Assembly (NCBI GenBank): GCA_948144175.1
Contig: CANXME010000547.1
Span: 27,867 to 91,866, forward strand
Length of the DNA stretch: 64,000 nucleotides
Direction of reading: 5' to 3'
Source: Closterium sp. NIES-65
Taxonomy: Eukaryota; Streptophyta; Zygnematophyceae; Desmidiales; Closteriaceae
Below the pieces are notes generated by a model, which saw only the letters and a program-made list of their open reading frames with translations, did not search any database and was not told where the DNA came from. The translations under genes were made by a program, and so were the position numbers. Shown here piece after piece: positions 1 through 11,800 of the stretch; within the stretch, counting starts at the first letter, position 1, and every line of letters starts with the position of its first letter.

Positions 1-143
1 ATTGATCCTGCGCAGGATCGATCGCAGGATGGCATGGGGGGGAAGGGGATGCGTCGTTAGAGAGTAAACACAGTGACAACTGTGTCTCTTGACTACTTCT
101 TGACCCGAACCATGCCCTCTCTTCCACCATGTCTCACTTGCAG

Positions 144-1891
144 CCGCTATGAACCAGCTCACCAAGAACCTGGCGTGTGAATGGGCCAAGGATGGCATCC
201 GGGTGAATGCAGTGGCGCCGTGGTACATGGCAACAGACCTCGCCAACCAGGTGACTACATTCCCCCATTCCTTTCTCCCATCCTGTGTGGTACCCTTCAT
301 TATAAGCAACCTCTCTTGACTCCCCACGCATTCTGTCACACTTTGCTGTCGAATGGGCACAAAAGAACCTTGCATGTGAATTGGTCAAGCAAGGAGGGCA
401 TCCGAGTGAATGCAGTGGCGCCATGGTACATGGCAACAGACCTCGCCAACCAGGTAATGAGGGTAACCTGGTAACCACATATAAGTGCCACCCATTCAAT
501 CGCACCTCTAGCTGCTCAGTGGGTCAAGGAAGGATGGCATCCGGGTGAATGCAGTGGCGCCCTGGTACATGGCAACAGACCAAGCATTTTCTGCCGATGT
601 CTGACGCCGATGGCAAGGGTGGGAGTCACTTTTGAGAATTCTCAAAAGTGTTCAAGGGTGAACGCTTTTCTGCTGATGTCTGACGTGTAATGAGTCGAGT
701 TTTGAGTTGACTCAGAACTCGACTCACTTTTGAGAACTCTCAAAAGTCTTCAAGGATGAACGCTTTTCTGCTGATGTGTGACGTCGATGAGGAGGTTGGG
801 GGAGCCTCAGGAGGCAGCAGCTGCTGTGGCGTTCGTGTGCCTGCCTGCCCCTCCCCCTTCCACTAGGCCAACCAGTTCCCCCCTGTTATCTTTCCCCCAG
901 TCCCAGTTCCTCCTTCCCCACCCCTCCCTATTGCATCGGCCAATGAGAATCCACACTTGACGAATAGTGTTTGCTTTTTTTCCCGAACCACTCTTCCCCA
1001 GGTGCTCAAGGACCAGGCGTTCTCTGCTGACGTCATCATTCGAACACCCATGCGCAGGGTGGGGGAGCCTCAGGGGGCAACCAAGCCCCAACCCATGCCT
1101 TTGTTTTCTTTCAATTCATTTGCTTCCCCAGGTGCTCAAGGATGAGGCGTTCTCTGCTGACTTCATCAGTCGGACGCCCATGAGGAGGGTGGGGGAGCCT
1201 TGGGAGGCAGCAGCAGCTGTGGTGTTCATGTGCATGCCTGCTGCTTCCTATGTGTCTCGGGGATGACTCGGTTCACCAGTTGACTCTCGATATCCTTTTG
1301 AAACAACAATTGGTCCTCTCCTCTCATCATCATCCCCACCCACCGGTGCTCAAGGACGAGACGTTCTCTGCTGACGCCATCAGTCGAACGCCGATGCGGA
1401 GGGTGGGGGAGCCGCAGGAGGCAATGGCAAATACAGGACCACTCTTTCTTGCATACCACATCATGCCCCATTACTACTCGTGCTCCAATCGTTATTCCCA
1501 GGTGCTCAAGGATGAGGCGTTTTCTGCTGATGACGTCAGCCGAACACCCATGCGGAGGGTGGGGGAGCCTTGGGAGGCAGCAGCAGCTGTGGCGTTCATG
1601 TGCATGCCTGCTGCTTCATACGTGTCTCAAGGATGTGTCTCAAGTTGACTCACCATTAGCATTTAAACCTCTCAACATGGTCCCCTTCCCACTCAGGTGC
1701 TCAAGGACGAAGCGTTCTCTGCTGACGTCATCAGTCGAACACCCATGAGGAGAGTGGGGGAGCCTCAGGAAGCAGCAGCAGCTGTGGCGTTCATGTGCCT
1801 GCCGGCTGCTTCCTATGTGTCGGGGCAAGTGCTGGCTGTGGATGGTGCTTTCACAGTTAATGGATTCTATCCTCGGACTGATGATGCATAG
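144..1891 (+). CDS. Tropinone reductase-like short-chain dehydrogenase (3' part of gene)
   Basis: This is the C-terminal half of a classical SDR of the plant tropinone-reductase-like group, NAD(P)H-dependent oxidoreductases. The exon at 144-250 follows a CAG acceptor and reads [20 protein letters not shown], then [15 protein letters not shown], ending at GTGACT. The last complete exon, 1697-1891, reads [55 protein letters not shown] and a TAG stop. The NAVAPWY, SRTP.R.GEP and SGQ..-VDG..-V-NGF blocks are the usual order for this family. The cofactor-binding half and the Tyr-x3-Lys site would lie before the window. Between the two exons are many partial copies of both, so which acceptors are used in vivo cannot be read from DNA. 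The family call is firm; the substrate is unknown. Confidence 0.85.
627..650. repeat. 24-bp perfect palindrome, core GAG-AATT-CTC
   Basis: The sequence reads CAC-TTTTGAGAATTCTCAAAA-GTG. It separates two copies of an SDR exon fragment (GCATTTTCTGCCGATGTCTG upstream, CGCTTTTCTGCTGATGTCTG downstream). Confidence 0.9.
699..747. repeat. Two adjacent imperfect palindromes
   Basis: TTTTGAGTTGACTCAGAAC (from 700) and TTTTGAGAACTCTCAAAA (about 728-745) lie together between two further copies of the same SDR exon fragment. Each centre differs by one base from TCGA and AATT respectively. Confidence 0.8.
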
Positions 1892-1941
1892 GCTGCAAGG
1901 CTGCTAATAAGAGTGACGAAAATCAGATCAGGAATAGGTGA

Positions 1942-2365
<424 letters not shown>

Positions 2366-2369
2366 TTGT

Positions 2370-3753
2370 ATGTTGATGGAGAAAAGGATACCAGGTTAGG
2401 TGGCCATGCACACTTCAAGCATGTTCTCAGAAAAGGGATGGCCACAACCATGTGCTACTTCCCCACACTAAAATGGATTCTGTTGTAAGCTGGTTAGTGT
2501 AGATATGTTTTTTTTAATTCCGCCATTACTGACTCTCGCTTTATCGAAAGTCTGGTACACTCGGAACCGTTCCCAGCCGTTGATATTAAAAATCAAGCCT
2601 GTTTGGAGCGCAACAAACCTTTCTGAACCGCGAAGTTAAGTCTCACATCATGGGGTAGGGATTGACGGGAGAGACCTTCAACCAAGTTTCGAAGGAAATC
2701 TGGACTCCAGGGGAACATAAGCCATGGCAGTCATTCACAATCCCAATTAGACAGCGACAAGCTCCATGCATTGAAGAGCACGCAACGCACCAGTCAATCT
2801 AACTAAGCTCCATGCATTGAAGAGCACGCAACGCACCAGTCAATCTAACTAGCTTTAGCTGACTACGAGCAGTCAACGATTAGACTCTCTTCTCGAAAAC
2901 CTCGCCGTCACCGTCGCTGTCACCTATCGATGCTAGTCGACTGAAAGGGATAACAGGAAGTTGTCTGTCTGAGGCCTCTTTGGGATGATGAATCGTGGAA
3001 ACGAGCGTTGGAGTCTCAAGCATCGCTGCTTTCGAGACTTGCTAGAGAAAAAAATGATGCTTACGCCCTGTCCGCGTCATGCGTCACATCGTCGCAATTT
3101 CTGTGCGAGCTTACCCACGTCCCACCTCTTGTTCCTCCATCCTCGTGTCCAACGCTCTGATTGACGGCGTTTAACTGTCAGGTTTTGCAGCTGATTTTGA
3201 GTCGGCTCAAAAGCTTACCCACGCCTCGCCTCTTCTTCCTCCATCCTCGTGTCTAACGCTCCCTGATTGACGACGGGGACTGTCAGGTTTCGCAGCTCTC
3301 AAATCGTCGATGGATCTTCCTCTTATTTGCACATAGAAGAGAATTTGCCTGAGACGATTGAAGCCTTTCGTCTGAGACAAGAAACTGGCAAAACTGCAGA
3401 GTAACTGCGTGGTGCGTTAGGCAACTCGGCCTTGGTCTTGCCTTTCTCACTCCTGTCACTCTTGGCGTGATCGAAAGGAGGCACGAAATCTGGTGGGGGG
3501 ACTTACATGTATCAGATTAACTGACGTTACCGAGTTACCGGGTGTGCTCTAGCCACGGGTTCTTACGTGAGCTCTAGTTACTGAGCAACTGATTCCCTAC
3601 TACCGCAGTCCTCAGATTTCATTGTTAAAGTTCTTGGTTGCACTTGGCTTGGATTGTACTACAATGCCAATGTGCGTCCACGGAGACCAAGGAACGGCGG
3701 TGCACATTGACAAGGCAAAAACCAAGATAATCAACAGCTGTTGACGAGCCTGA
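2370..3753. other. Region without a recognisable gene; two tandem duplications
   Basis: No coding or RNA gene is recognised here. A 46-bp unit (AAGCTCCATGCATTGAAGAG...) is repeated twice in tandem at 2759-2850. A second, palindrome-separated duplication lies at 3110-3293. The rest is unremarkable and may include the promoter of the RING gene. Confidence 0.6.
3110..3293. repeat. Duplication around a palindrome
   Basis: A unit of about 80 bp (GCTTACCCACGTCCCACCTC ... CTGTCAGGTTTTGCAGCT) occurs at 3110-3193 and again from 3211 to 3293 with about 90% identity. The two copies are separated by TTTTGAGTCGGCTCAAAA at 3195-3212. This is the palindrome-at-junction arrangement outside any exon. Confidence 0.85.
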
Positions 3754-5124
3754 GTGCGCTGTTTCTGCTCAACGAATCCGCTGTGCAGCTGCGTCATCAA
3801 CTTCCAGCATAGATCCGTGCATGCATCGATCCTTCAGTTTCTCAGAATTTCACTACTTTTCTCCATTATGGTCGCAACTCATCAAGATTGTCAGCCTTCT
3901 CACTTTAAAATCAGCTTCCATTTGTCTCAGCTGCCAGCAATGCCTATCCGTCGGCATCTCTCCTCCCTCAGCAACAGCCCCTTCCCTGCCTCTCCTCCCC
4001 CTCCCTTCTCCGTTCCCATCCTCGTCTTTGCCCCGGAGATCACATCACCACTGCCATCCTCCTCCTTTCCCAATACCACCACTTCTTTTGAATCAGATTT
4101 GTTTGATTCTGCAACTCTTCTCCGAGCTCTGACCATATCGGCCCTTTTGGTTGTGATTGGTGGCCTCATCGGCCTGATTATTTTCCGGCTTGCTGTGGTT
4201 TGGATCGTGTGGACGAGAACGCGCCATGTGTCGCCCTGGCGCCTCCTCGTCACACTGCCATTCCTCCACCCGTTTGGTCTGGACTCTGATCATTCAGCCT
4301 CGGCCGGACGGGCTACTTCCACTCAATCTTCAGGAGCAGCAGATACAAATGCATCAGTTGATGTGGAGACTGCTTCTACAAATGAGGTATGCAGGCTTGT
4401 GTTAGTTGACACAAATCATGATTCGACACTCTCAAGTTTGAGGTATGCATTTTTTTTTTTGAGTCTCTGTGACGGATGCAGCAGTTGATGTCGAGACTGG
4501 CTCCGTAAAGGAGGCCTAAACTCTGCGCACTGTTGCTTTCAATGTATGCCTGCACACTCGACAGTCCTTGAGAACATCGTAGCTGACACCTGGAATCTGG
4601 TAACCACCTTGCTTGATCCACTTTTTTATCCTTTCTTTACTCCCATGGCTTACTGTTGCAGGGGCAAGAAGCGTCAGCCAGGTCAGGGAAGCTGGTGAAA
4701 AAGGGAGCAAGCACCCAACAGCTAGCGCAGCTTGTTACGAACCCCATTGCAGCAGAGCAAGAAGAGAAACAAGAGTAAGTGTGTATGTGCCCACCCCTTG
4801 ATATTTTGGCCCACAATCTCAAACCACCATTTCATCTACATCTGCTATCATAGGGCCTGCCCCCTGCCTCCCGTTTCCTGTCCATCTTTCCCTCAGCATA
4901 AATATGCTCCTCCCTTTTCCTTACCACCTTCCCTGCTGCTCCCTCTGGTGTGTATGTACTCTCACCTGTGCACCAGGTGTATTGTCTGCCTTTCTGAAAT
5001 GGTCGTTGGGGAATCTGCAGTCACTCTCCCATGTTGCAACAAGTCATTTCACCAGCAATGCATCACAGCATGGCTAGCAACAGCTGGGGCGTGTCCCCTT
5101 TGCAGGAGCTCTCCGTTTCAATGA
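3754..5124 (+). CDS. Membrane-anchored RING-type E3 ligase-like protein (3 exons)
   Basis: Exons at 3754-4386, 4662-4774 and 4977-5124 join in phase at GT-AG borders to give about 297 residues if the first ATG is used. ATGs at 3868 and 3940 in the same frame are alternatives. The N-terminal part is Pro/Ser-rich. It is followed by one membrane segment (ALTISALLVVIGGLIGLIIF, about residues 127-150), then a linker. The C-terminal RING reads CIVCLSEMVV, then LPCCNKSFHQQC, AW and CPLC. This is the ATL-like layout: one transmembrane segment and a C-terminal RING that recruits E2-ubiquitin. The usual C-x-H-x2-H centre is replaced by CCNKSFH, so one zinc ligand is atypical. No repeated exon fragments are seen in this gene. 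Confidence 0.72.
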
Positions 5125-5777
5125 ATCTATTACCCTCATGACCTGTGTGTGTACAGTGAATGATTGGTCAAACAGTCATGCTTATTCTCCATTTTCATTG
5201 CAGCCTTCATTGCTGTGGCAATATCACACGCCACCCCCTTTCTCTGCCTCAAATTCTGTCCAATCATAGGGGGTGGGTCCCAATCAGGGCCCAAAATATC
5301 AGGGTAAAACGCCCTGATTACCCTGGGGGCCTGTCCCTTTTTCTGGATTACCCTGCTGAAATCAGGAATGCTGGTTAGTTACCCTTCTCTAAAAAGTGCA
5401 TGTTTTGTTTCACCCTGATAGGATTTTGTGTTGGCCTGACGGAATCAGGGTAGGGTGTATGCAACCCTGTTACCGAATCTTTCGTAACGCGAATCAGACC
5501 ACACTCCGCCCGGCGCCAAAATGAACCACACCCCCACAAACACCGGTTGTCCCTTGTGAGCACGCGTTAAAAACCTTGCCACGCTGTCGGCAACGCGCCA
5601 TGTTGTAACATTTGTTGTTTCTCTCCGCAGGACTGCCAACTCATTCTCGAATCTTGCCATCCGTCGCCACGCCCACCACCAACACAGCCGAATTTGTTGT
5701 CAAGGACAGCTTCAAGCTGTTCTTAACATCAAATTGCAGGAGCTGTCCTGCCTTGCTGGCCTTACACTCCCCGCCGC

Positions 5778-8433
5778 ATGCATGAAATGGCCCTAGAGAG
5801 TCAGCCAGAGGCTCGTTCTCTACGAGGGGGTCCGTCGCTTGGCCCTCATTCTCAACCATTCTCAACTTTCAGCTCCACAATGCCCACAGGAGAGCCCGAG
5901 CCACCTGATGGCGCGAGAAACGGACTCTCAGTGCTGGGCGTTTTACCACGCCTTAGCGAGAACTACGCCGTGCCCATCGCTCAGCCGCCGCCTCGTGAGC
6001 CGTCACCAGAGTATGTGGTAGGGACTGTTTATCCGTTCGAGCCGCCAGACTCACCCACGGCGTGGGAGCCACATCCTGACATAGAATTAGTTCCCGGAGG
6101 TGGCGAGGGCTCGTCAAAGACGCCTACAGCTTCGCCATCGACGATCAGCACCGCGCCCGTCAAGCGCCGCGGGTGGGAGCTACATACAAGCAGCAGACGC
6201 TCTGGGGCGCCCCTCCTCCCCGAAACGCTACTTCCCACAAGCGCCCTGCTCCTTCGGCCGATCCGAAGCCACCCACCGCTCTGGCAGATGCTGAGTATGA
6301 ATCGGTTAAGAAGACCTTTGAGGGTCAGTGGGCAAATAGCTTCAAGTGGTTACGTTTGCTCCGCATGTCTAGCGGTCGTCTGTCTTTGAAGTGTGCGATT
6401 TGTGTGAAGCATGGAGATCCACTAGCGCACACCGCGTACGGTGCAAAGGGTGAGGGTGCTCGGGACCTCCAGATCGGCAGCATCCGCACTCACACCTCCT
6501 CCCGTGCACACAGGCAGGCGTTGGAGAATCAAGAGAAGGCGGAGGCGGAGAAGGCGAAGCAGGTCACTATCACACGATGGCAGGGCACGGACGCTTCCAC
6601 TCGTCACATCATTCGGCTCCTCCACATCGCGCACTTTGTCTGTAAGGCCGACGCACCCATAGCGATGTTCGTCCTGCTGTGTTGGTTTCTGGTGAAGGAG
6701 GGGTTACCAGACCTGCCGCCCACTGGCGGTTACGGCGCGTACTACACTGAGTAAGCAGTTGGCCTGAATTGTACACCACTGTGTTCTTTTTAAACCACAT
6801 GGATATTTGACGACGCTTTTTGTCCCCTTGCAGTTACGGCTTCAAAGAGAACCTGTGCGCCCTCTCAACGTACCTCCAAGAGACACAGCGCGAGCACCTG
6901 CTCGAATCCCCGTGGATTGGGATTCAGCTCGATGAAAGCACTGATCGTGTGAATGGGAAACACCTCATTCTATACGCCATGTTCTTCCAGCGTACCACGG
7001 TGGTCACAGAGTTCCTCACACTCATTACTGTTGACCGTTGTGACACTGCCTCACTCACATCCGCTGTCGTGCAGTATCTGACAGGTATTGGGGTCGACCT
7101 CCAGAAGATATCAAGCGTCGCCTCCGATGGTGCCAGCGTCATGGTCGGCAAGAACCGAGGAGTCGTGACACGGCTTCGCATGCGCATTCCGCATCTGGCC
7201 TCAACACATTGTATCGCTCATCGGTAAGCATCACCGCTGTGTGCTCCGTGCTGGTGTTCTACCATGTTTAGATTTTGACTAACTGACCGTCGTGTTGCCA
7301 TTATATACAGGGAGGCACTCGCAGTCAGTGATGCTGCTGAAGAGGTACCTGACCTGCTGGTGATCGTCGATGTCGTGCGCGCCTTCGCTGACCACATCGG
7401 CTGCAGCAGCATGGACTACGCGAAGTTTCAGGAGATGCAGCGGATCTTCTGCCAGACGAATCTCGAGGCGCAGGGGATTAGCGACACACGATGGCTTGCC
7501 CGTGGTGAGGCGATACAGCGCCTGCTCGACGTACTCCCCGCGGCCATCGTGGTGATGAAGGATTACAAGGCGGCTATGAACGAGGTGGTTACCTCGTTCA
7601 AGTTCCACTGGCTCATCCGCTTTCTTGCGGATGTGCTTTGGGAACTAAACTGCCTTAACCAGCGCTTCCAACAGAGGCAGGTAAGGGCCTTTGTTGCTGT
7701 CGTCTATGTTGTCGCATGCAAGCAAGTGTACTAACTAACTTGCTGGCATGCCCTTGTGCAGGTGGACATTACCCTTGTTGCGCACATCGTGCAGTAGACA
7801 AGGCTGCGTCTGAAGACGCGGTATTCCCTCCGCGACCCTGCACACCAATTAGGCAGCGGCGAGAAAATGCAGCTTCCCGAGTTCATTAAGACGCACGGGG
7901 CAAACGATAAGCGCGAGATGAAGGCAGAGGGCGTAGACGGGGACGGGAATCCCGTCACGTTTGATTTCACGCTGCACGAGCGCCCGCTGCCTGACCATGA
8001 AACGGATAGCGATGTCACGGCGTGCAACGAGCCGTTGATTAAGTATGTGCGCGCCATCGACAAGGAGCTGGAGTGGCAGATGCGCGACCTGGAGCTGCTG
8101 GAAGGTTCGAAGCTGTTTCGTACACCTTCGTACGTGACCGACGACACGAAGCGAGTGGAAACATTCAAGAAGTGGCTCGGCCAGCTGCACAAATTGTACT
8201 ACCACAAGCTGCCAGGTATACCTTTTGCAGCGATTGCACATGTTATGATGGGTGTTGCTCGCAACGATGTCAGACATGAGGTGTAACGAATGCACATACT
8301 GCGTACTGTTGCTTGTTGGACTAATGCCCCCCATCCCTACCCGTGTCTGCGAGCATCGGCCAAGCTTTCACCCCAACCCCGCCCCACCACAGGGTTCGAC
8401 TACAAGAGAGCACAACAGGAGCTGTGAATGTTT
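5778..8433 (+). pseudogene. hAT transposase, N-terminal and central part
   Basis: This encodes the DNA-cutting and joining enzyme of the hAT element. Coding blocks separated by GT-AG introns are about 6173-6750, 6834-7223, 7311-7680, 7762-8215 and 8393 onward. An overlapping Pro-rich frame from 5778 may be its 5' exon. A zinc finger (CAIC then H-x4-H in RTHTSSRAH) lies near 6390-6520. The first catalytic Asp is in WIGIQLDESTD and the second in VASDGASVMVGKNRGVV. In-frame stops at 7795-7797 (TAG) and 8425-8427 (TGA) indicate that this copy is no longer functional. After 8433 the frame continues beyond the nested retroelements. Confidence 0.8.
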
Positions 8434-8438
8434 ACATC

Positions 8439-8862
8439 TGTTGGGCTGAAAAGCCCTAGGATCTTGGTAGAGTTAAAGTCTGAGTAAGTGATGTAATAGC
8501 GGAAGCGTTTAATAAAGTCCTTGAACCACCTTGCGCTAGTATGTGAGGGCAAAGTAAGTTGATTAAAGCAAAGAGATACAGGAATAAATATATGAGTACA
8601 AAGAATATGAAGAGACATTATAACTACTTTACTGTTGCGGTTCGATACAGTGCGACTCGGGCAACTGCTCAATGTCGAGTCAGTTGTGTGTCCTTACTGT
8701 CGCGCTGCGTCAGGTCAAAGGTCGCTGACCTTTGACTTTCTCGTAACCTCCAGCGGTTACGTTAACTTCCGAGGGTTGACTCGCGTCGCTTCGATTTGAG
8801 CTGCTTCGCTTGTGTCTTGAGTTCTGACACGACAGAGGCGCTTAAACTATTTGTTCCCAACA
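8439..8862 (-). repeat. 3' LTR of copia element A
   Basis: On the plus strand it starts TGTTGGGCTGAAAAGCCC and ends TTTGTTCCCAACA, giving TG...CA termini and 424 bp. It matches 14090-14145 plus 19453-19820. Confidence 0.9.
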
Positions 8863-8869
8863 CTCCCCT

Positions 8870-11800
8870 TTGCTTCTGGAGTGTCGCTGATGGTGACGTG
8901 GCTTTGTCCAGTCAGCAGCATGCAGTACTCGAACTTCTGTTTTCCGAGCTTCTTGGTCAAGTAGTCAGCTGCCATCTCGGACGTGGGACAGTAGGATAGT
9001 TTGAGTTTCCCTTTCTCGATCTCGTCCTTCACGAAGAAGTATCGCAGGGCGATATGCTTCAATCTGTTCGCGAATCCGCTCTTGTTGGCGATGCGATTTG
9101 CAGATTGGTTGTCGCAGAACAAAGTGAAGTTGGGTAACTCGGCTAACTTCGCTTCTTCCAGCAGCTCGCGAAGGCAGAGTCCTTCCTTGGTGGCTGAGCA
9201 GAGGGCGATATATTCTGCTTCAGCTGAAGAGAGAGCAATTAGTTCCTGTTTGCTCGATTGCCAGGAGATAGGTCCGATAGGTTCGAGGCGGTAGATGTAG
9301 CCAGTGCGGGAGCGCCTGTTATCTGAGTCGCCGGCGTGATCGGCATCGACGTAGCCGATTAGTTTCGTCGGCGTAGTTGTGTTTTTGTAGTACGCCAGGC
9401 TGATCCTTGCTGTGCTCACGTAATAGTGAAGAGCGCGGTCGAGTTCCGCTAGGTGTTCTGTTTCGGGCCTCTTGAGATAGGTAGCAAGTTGACTTGCGGA
9501 GTAGGACAGGTCTGGCCGGCAGGTGACGGCTGCGAAGAGGAGGCAGCCCAGTTTTCGCTGGTAGTCGCGTATTCCGGCGGTTTTGAGTAAGGCGGAGCTT
9601 CCCTTGCTGTTCCCTGCCGTGTAGCGGTATGGCGTGGAGATAGTAGCGGGTGTGAGCGCGAAGCGTTTGGCGATGGTGTCGGCATACTTTTCGGCGCTGA
9701 GGTAGATCGCGTTTTCTTCTTCGCGGATGTTGAGTCTGAGATACTGAGTGACGGTAGTGGAGACCGTGAGTGTGAGGTCCCTCTTCAGCTCCCCTTCGAA
9801 CCAGGTAGTTATGTCGTCGGTAGAACCGATGTAGAGTAAATCGTCGACGTAGACGATAAGCAGAATGTAGTTGGCGTCTTTGGTGAGTTGGTACATGCCT
9901 TGGTCGTGAGGCAGTTGACGGAATCCGATGCGGGTGAGGCGGGTGTGTAGGTGTTGTTGCCACAGCCGTGGGGCTTGTTTGATTCCGTAGAGCGATTTCA
10001 GTAGCTGGCAAACCTGATTAGGTTCCTCGTGGGTACCATGTGGGAACTCAACGAAGATTTCGGCATCGACGAGTGCGTAGAGGAAGGCGTTAGCAACGTT
10101 GATTTGCCGTAGTTTTCTTTTCTTTATGGCGGCGATCGCGAGGAGAATTCGGAGTGAGGTGTGTCGGCTAACCGGGGCGAATGTCTCGGTGAAGTCCCGT
10201 CCGTGTTCCTGATCGAATCCTTGCACGACCCAGCGTGCTTTGAACTTCTCGATTGTTCCGTCTGCCTTCGTTTTGATGCGGAAGACCCATTTCCCGGTGA
10301 GGATGGTCTTGTTCCTTGCCACGCTAACTGGAACGACTTTCCAAGTGTTCCGTTCCTCCAGGGCCTTTAATTCTCTGTCCATGGCTTCACGCCATTTCTC
10401 CCTGTGTTCCCCCCCCAGAGCCTGCTGAACTGTCGCAGGCTCTTTAGGAAGAGGATGGCCGTGGACTGCGGTGACGAGGCCGAGAATCTGCAGTCCAGTC
10501 TGTGAGTAACGAGGGAGTGTTGTGTCCTCGGGATAAGCTACTTCATCTCCCGCTTCTGGGTCGGTTATGAAATTCGGTCCCATTTTTTCTGCTTTGTTGG
10601 TGTTGACTGTCGCAGGTGTTACGTAACCATGGTCAGCGAAGTGGTAGAAGACTTCGGCGTTGGCGCTTTCGCGAGGATTTTCTTCGTCCATGGGGACGTT
10701 GACGGAGCAGAACGGGAGAGGTCCGGCTTCTTCTGATGCGTTGTCAATGTTCTGCTCGTCCCAGTCTGCTTCGTCCGCTGCTGAGGCGAAGGCTCGGTCA
10801 CCACGAAAGCCACCTGTGAGGTCCCGATTCTCGTGCAAGTTGGCGAGGTACGTCTGAAGCGTGAGTCGTTCGTAGAAGATCACATCACGTGGTGCTACTG
10901 TTTCGTTGGAGTGGACGTCGAAGATTTTCCACGCGTTGTAATTCTTTTCGATGCCGAGGTGTAGTCCCCACTGTGCGCGTTGTGAAAATCTTCCCGCTCG
11001 TGCCTCTGGGGGTCGGTACTGTACCATGCACCCGAAAACTCTTAACATTTTTGTGCTGCCCTGTTTCCCTGTCCACAGCAGATGCGGTGATGCGTTGTTC
11101 GGAAGTGAGGACGACGATATCAAGTTGTGCAGCATGACAGCATGGTCCATTGCTGCAGGCCACTGGTTGTTGGGTAGCCGCATGCCACGTAACAGTTTGC
11201 GCATGCTGTTCTGCAGAGTCCTGTTCATTCGTTCTGCGACACCTTGCTGCTGATGGGCGTAGGGAAGGGAGAGGAGTTGCTTGATTCCTCTTTCCGCCAC
11301 GTACTGCTTGAATCGCTGAGAGGTGTATTCTCCTCCTCCGTCTGACTGGAAGCTTTTCACCTGTGCTCCCGACTCTCTTTCTGCTACTGGTAGCCAGGCG
11401 GCGAACGCTGCGAGTGCCATGTCGCGGCTGGGTAGATTTAGGTACCAAACGTATCGAGTGGCGGCGTCGATGAAGGTAATCGTGTAGTTGTAGGTAACTT
11501 GTCCTGGTTCTCGATTGAAGAGAATATCGCTGTACACCTTCTCGAGTGGTGTGTACGCGGGTGCGCTCGGGTTGTGATGAGGAGTGAACGGTCGATGTGG
11601 TAAGTCGGCTTCGGGGCAGGTAAGACAAGTCCCTTGTGCCCGTTGGAGTTCTCTGCCGTCGGGTAGTAATAATGAGTCCTTGTCTAGGACTCCTGCTCTT
11701 ATCGTGTTATTTAACACTGTGTTACTTGGATGTCCCATTCGTGCGTGCCATATGTCTTCGGAGGCGCGGTGTCCGGGTGAGCGTCGATACGCGTCGGAGT

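Larger units (their letters stand above)
364..1660 (+). repeat. Array of partial exon copies inside the SDR gene
   Basis: Copies of the penultimate exon lie at about 364-451 (with its own GT donor) and 515-580. Copies of the last exon lie near 580-615, 652-680, 752-845, 1000-1080, 1130-1262, 1347-1425 and 1501-1640. Most begin at a CAG acceptor followed by GTGCTCAAGGA and stop part-way through the exon (for example after PAASYVS). Intron sequence between copies is unlike. Only the copy starting at 1697 runs to a stop codon. Confidence 0.85.

Noticed and set aside
2400-3750. tRNA or rRNA gene in the gene-poor stretch
   Set aside because: No cloverleaf, A/B box pair or rRNA signature could be read.
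5280-5310. Exact 8-bp target duplication for the hAT element
   Set aside because: The bases outside the proposed ends (CAAAATAT on the left, GCCTGGAG on the right) do not match, so the ends remain approximate.
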